Positions 5,744 to 5,805 of a stretch of 5,805 nucleotides of DNA are shown here, in pieces. Each line of letters opens with the position of its first letter. Positions within the stretch are counted from its first letter, which is position 1. Source of the DNA: Rickettsiales bacterium (GTDB lineage: Bacteria > Pseudomonadota > Alphaproteobacteria > TMED127); the NCBI GenBank assembly GCA_002706585.1, contig PALU01000033.1, positions 1 to 5,805 of the forward strand, written 5' to 3'. The notes beneath the pieces are model-generated. The model had not been told where the DNA came from. It worked only from the letters and a program-made list of their open reading frames with translations, and did no database searches. The position numbers were made by a program, and so were the translations under genes.

Positions 5744-5805
5744 TTAATACCTATTAAATATTTCTGTTGTTGAACCATCTTTTCTGATTAATAAAACATC
5801 AAAAG
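5744..5805 (-). CDS. C-terminal end of a convergent gene (partial, product unknown)
   Basis: On the minus strand one frame stays open from the window edge to a TAA at 5746-5744, giving 19 residues, ...FDVLLIRKDGSTTEIFNRY. The other two minus frames hit stops early. The composition (DVLLIRKDGSTTEIF) looks like a real protein end. The stop lies 6 bases from the stop of the convergent 651-residue gene, matching the tight packing elsewhere. The stretch is too short to name a family or to be certain that it is coding. Confidence 0.45.
   Translation of the reverse strand, partial: FDVLLIRKDGSTTEIFNRY

Noticed and set aside
5700..5805. Frameshifted continuation of the 651-residue protein beyond its stop
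   Set aside because: The alternative forward frames stop at about 5709 and 5747 without kinase-like sequence, and the region is better explained by a convergent gene.

Overview
The window is a very AT-rich (roughly 70% or more A+T by eye), gene-dense bacterial segment with short spacers. An alphaproteobacterial-type PqqA precursor peptide, a YadG/CcmA-type ABC ATPase and endonuclease III, together with this base composition, suggest a streamlined, probably marine alphaproteobacterium (for example a SAR11-, AEGEAN-169/HIMB59- or SAR116-like lineage). The assignment is inference. No rRNA, tRNA, insertion sequence or CRISPR array is visible.

Left part (1-874, minus strand): a 25-residue pqqA gene with a perfect Shine-Dalgarno is followed by a strong intrinsic terminator and then by an ABC transporter ATPase that runs off the left edge. 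The usual pqqBCDE genes do not follow pqqA here.

Centre-left (1109-2633, plus strand): a tight two-gene unit with a 1-base gap. The first gene encodes a cytoplasmic cyclic-nucleotide-binding-domain protein with no DNA-binding domain and a TTG start. The second encodes an exported or membrane-anchored protein with four cysteines and a long C-terminal coiled coil. Neither has a known function that I recognise.

Centre (2650-3622, minus strand): nth, encoding endonuclease III for base-excision repair, followed 43 bases later by a small protein that looks like an alpha/beta-barrel (ABM-like) protein. The Nth iron-sulfur loop has unusual cysteine spacing.

Right part (3782-5737, plus strand): a 651-residue protein behind a near-consensus sigma70 promoter, with a palindrome abutting its start codon. 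Its second half resembles the phosphoenolpyruvate carboxykinase / HPr kinase fold. The expected P-loop is missing from its usual place, and an HPr-kinase-like P-loop sits at the extreme C-terminus. This is the most unusual element of the window. The last 62 bases hold the C-terminal end of a convergent minus-strand gene.
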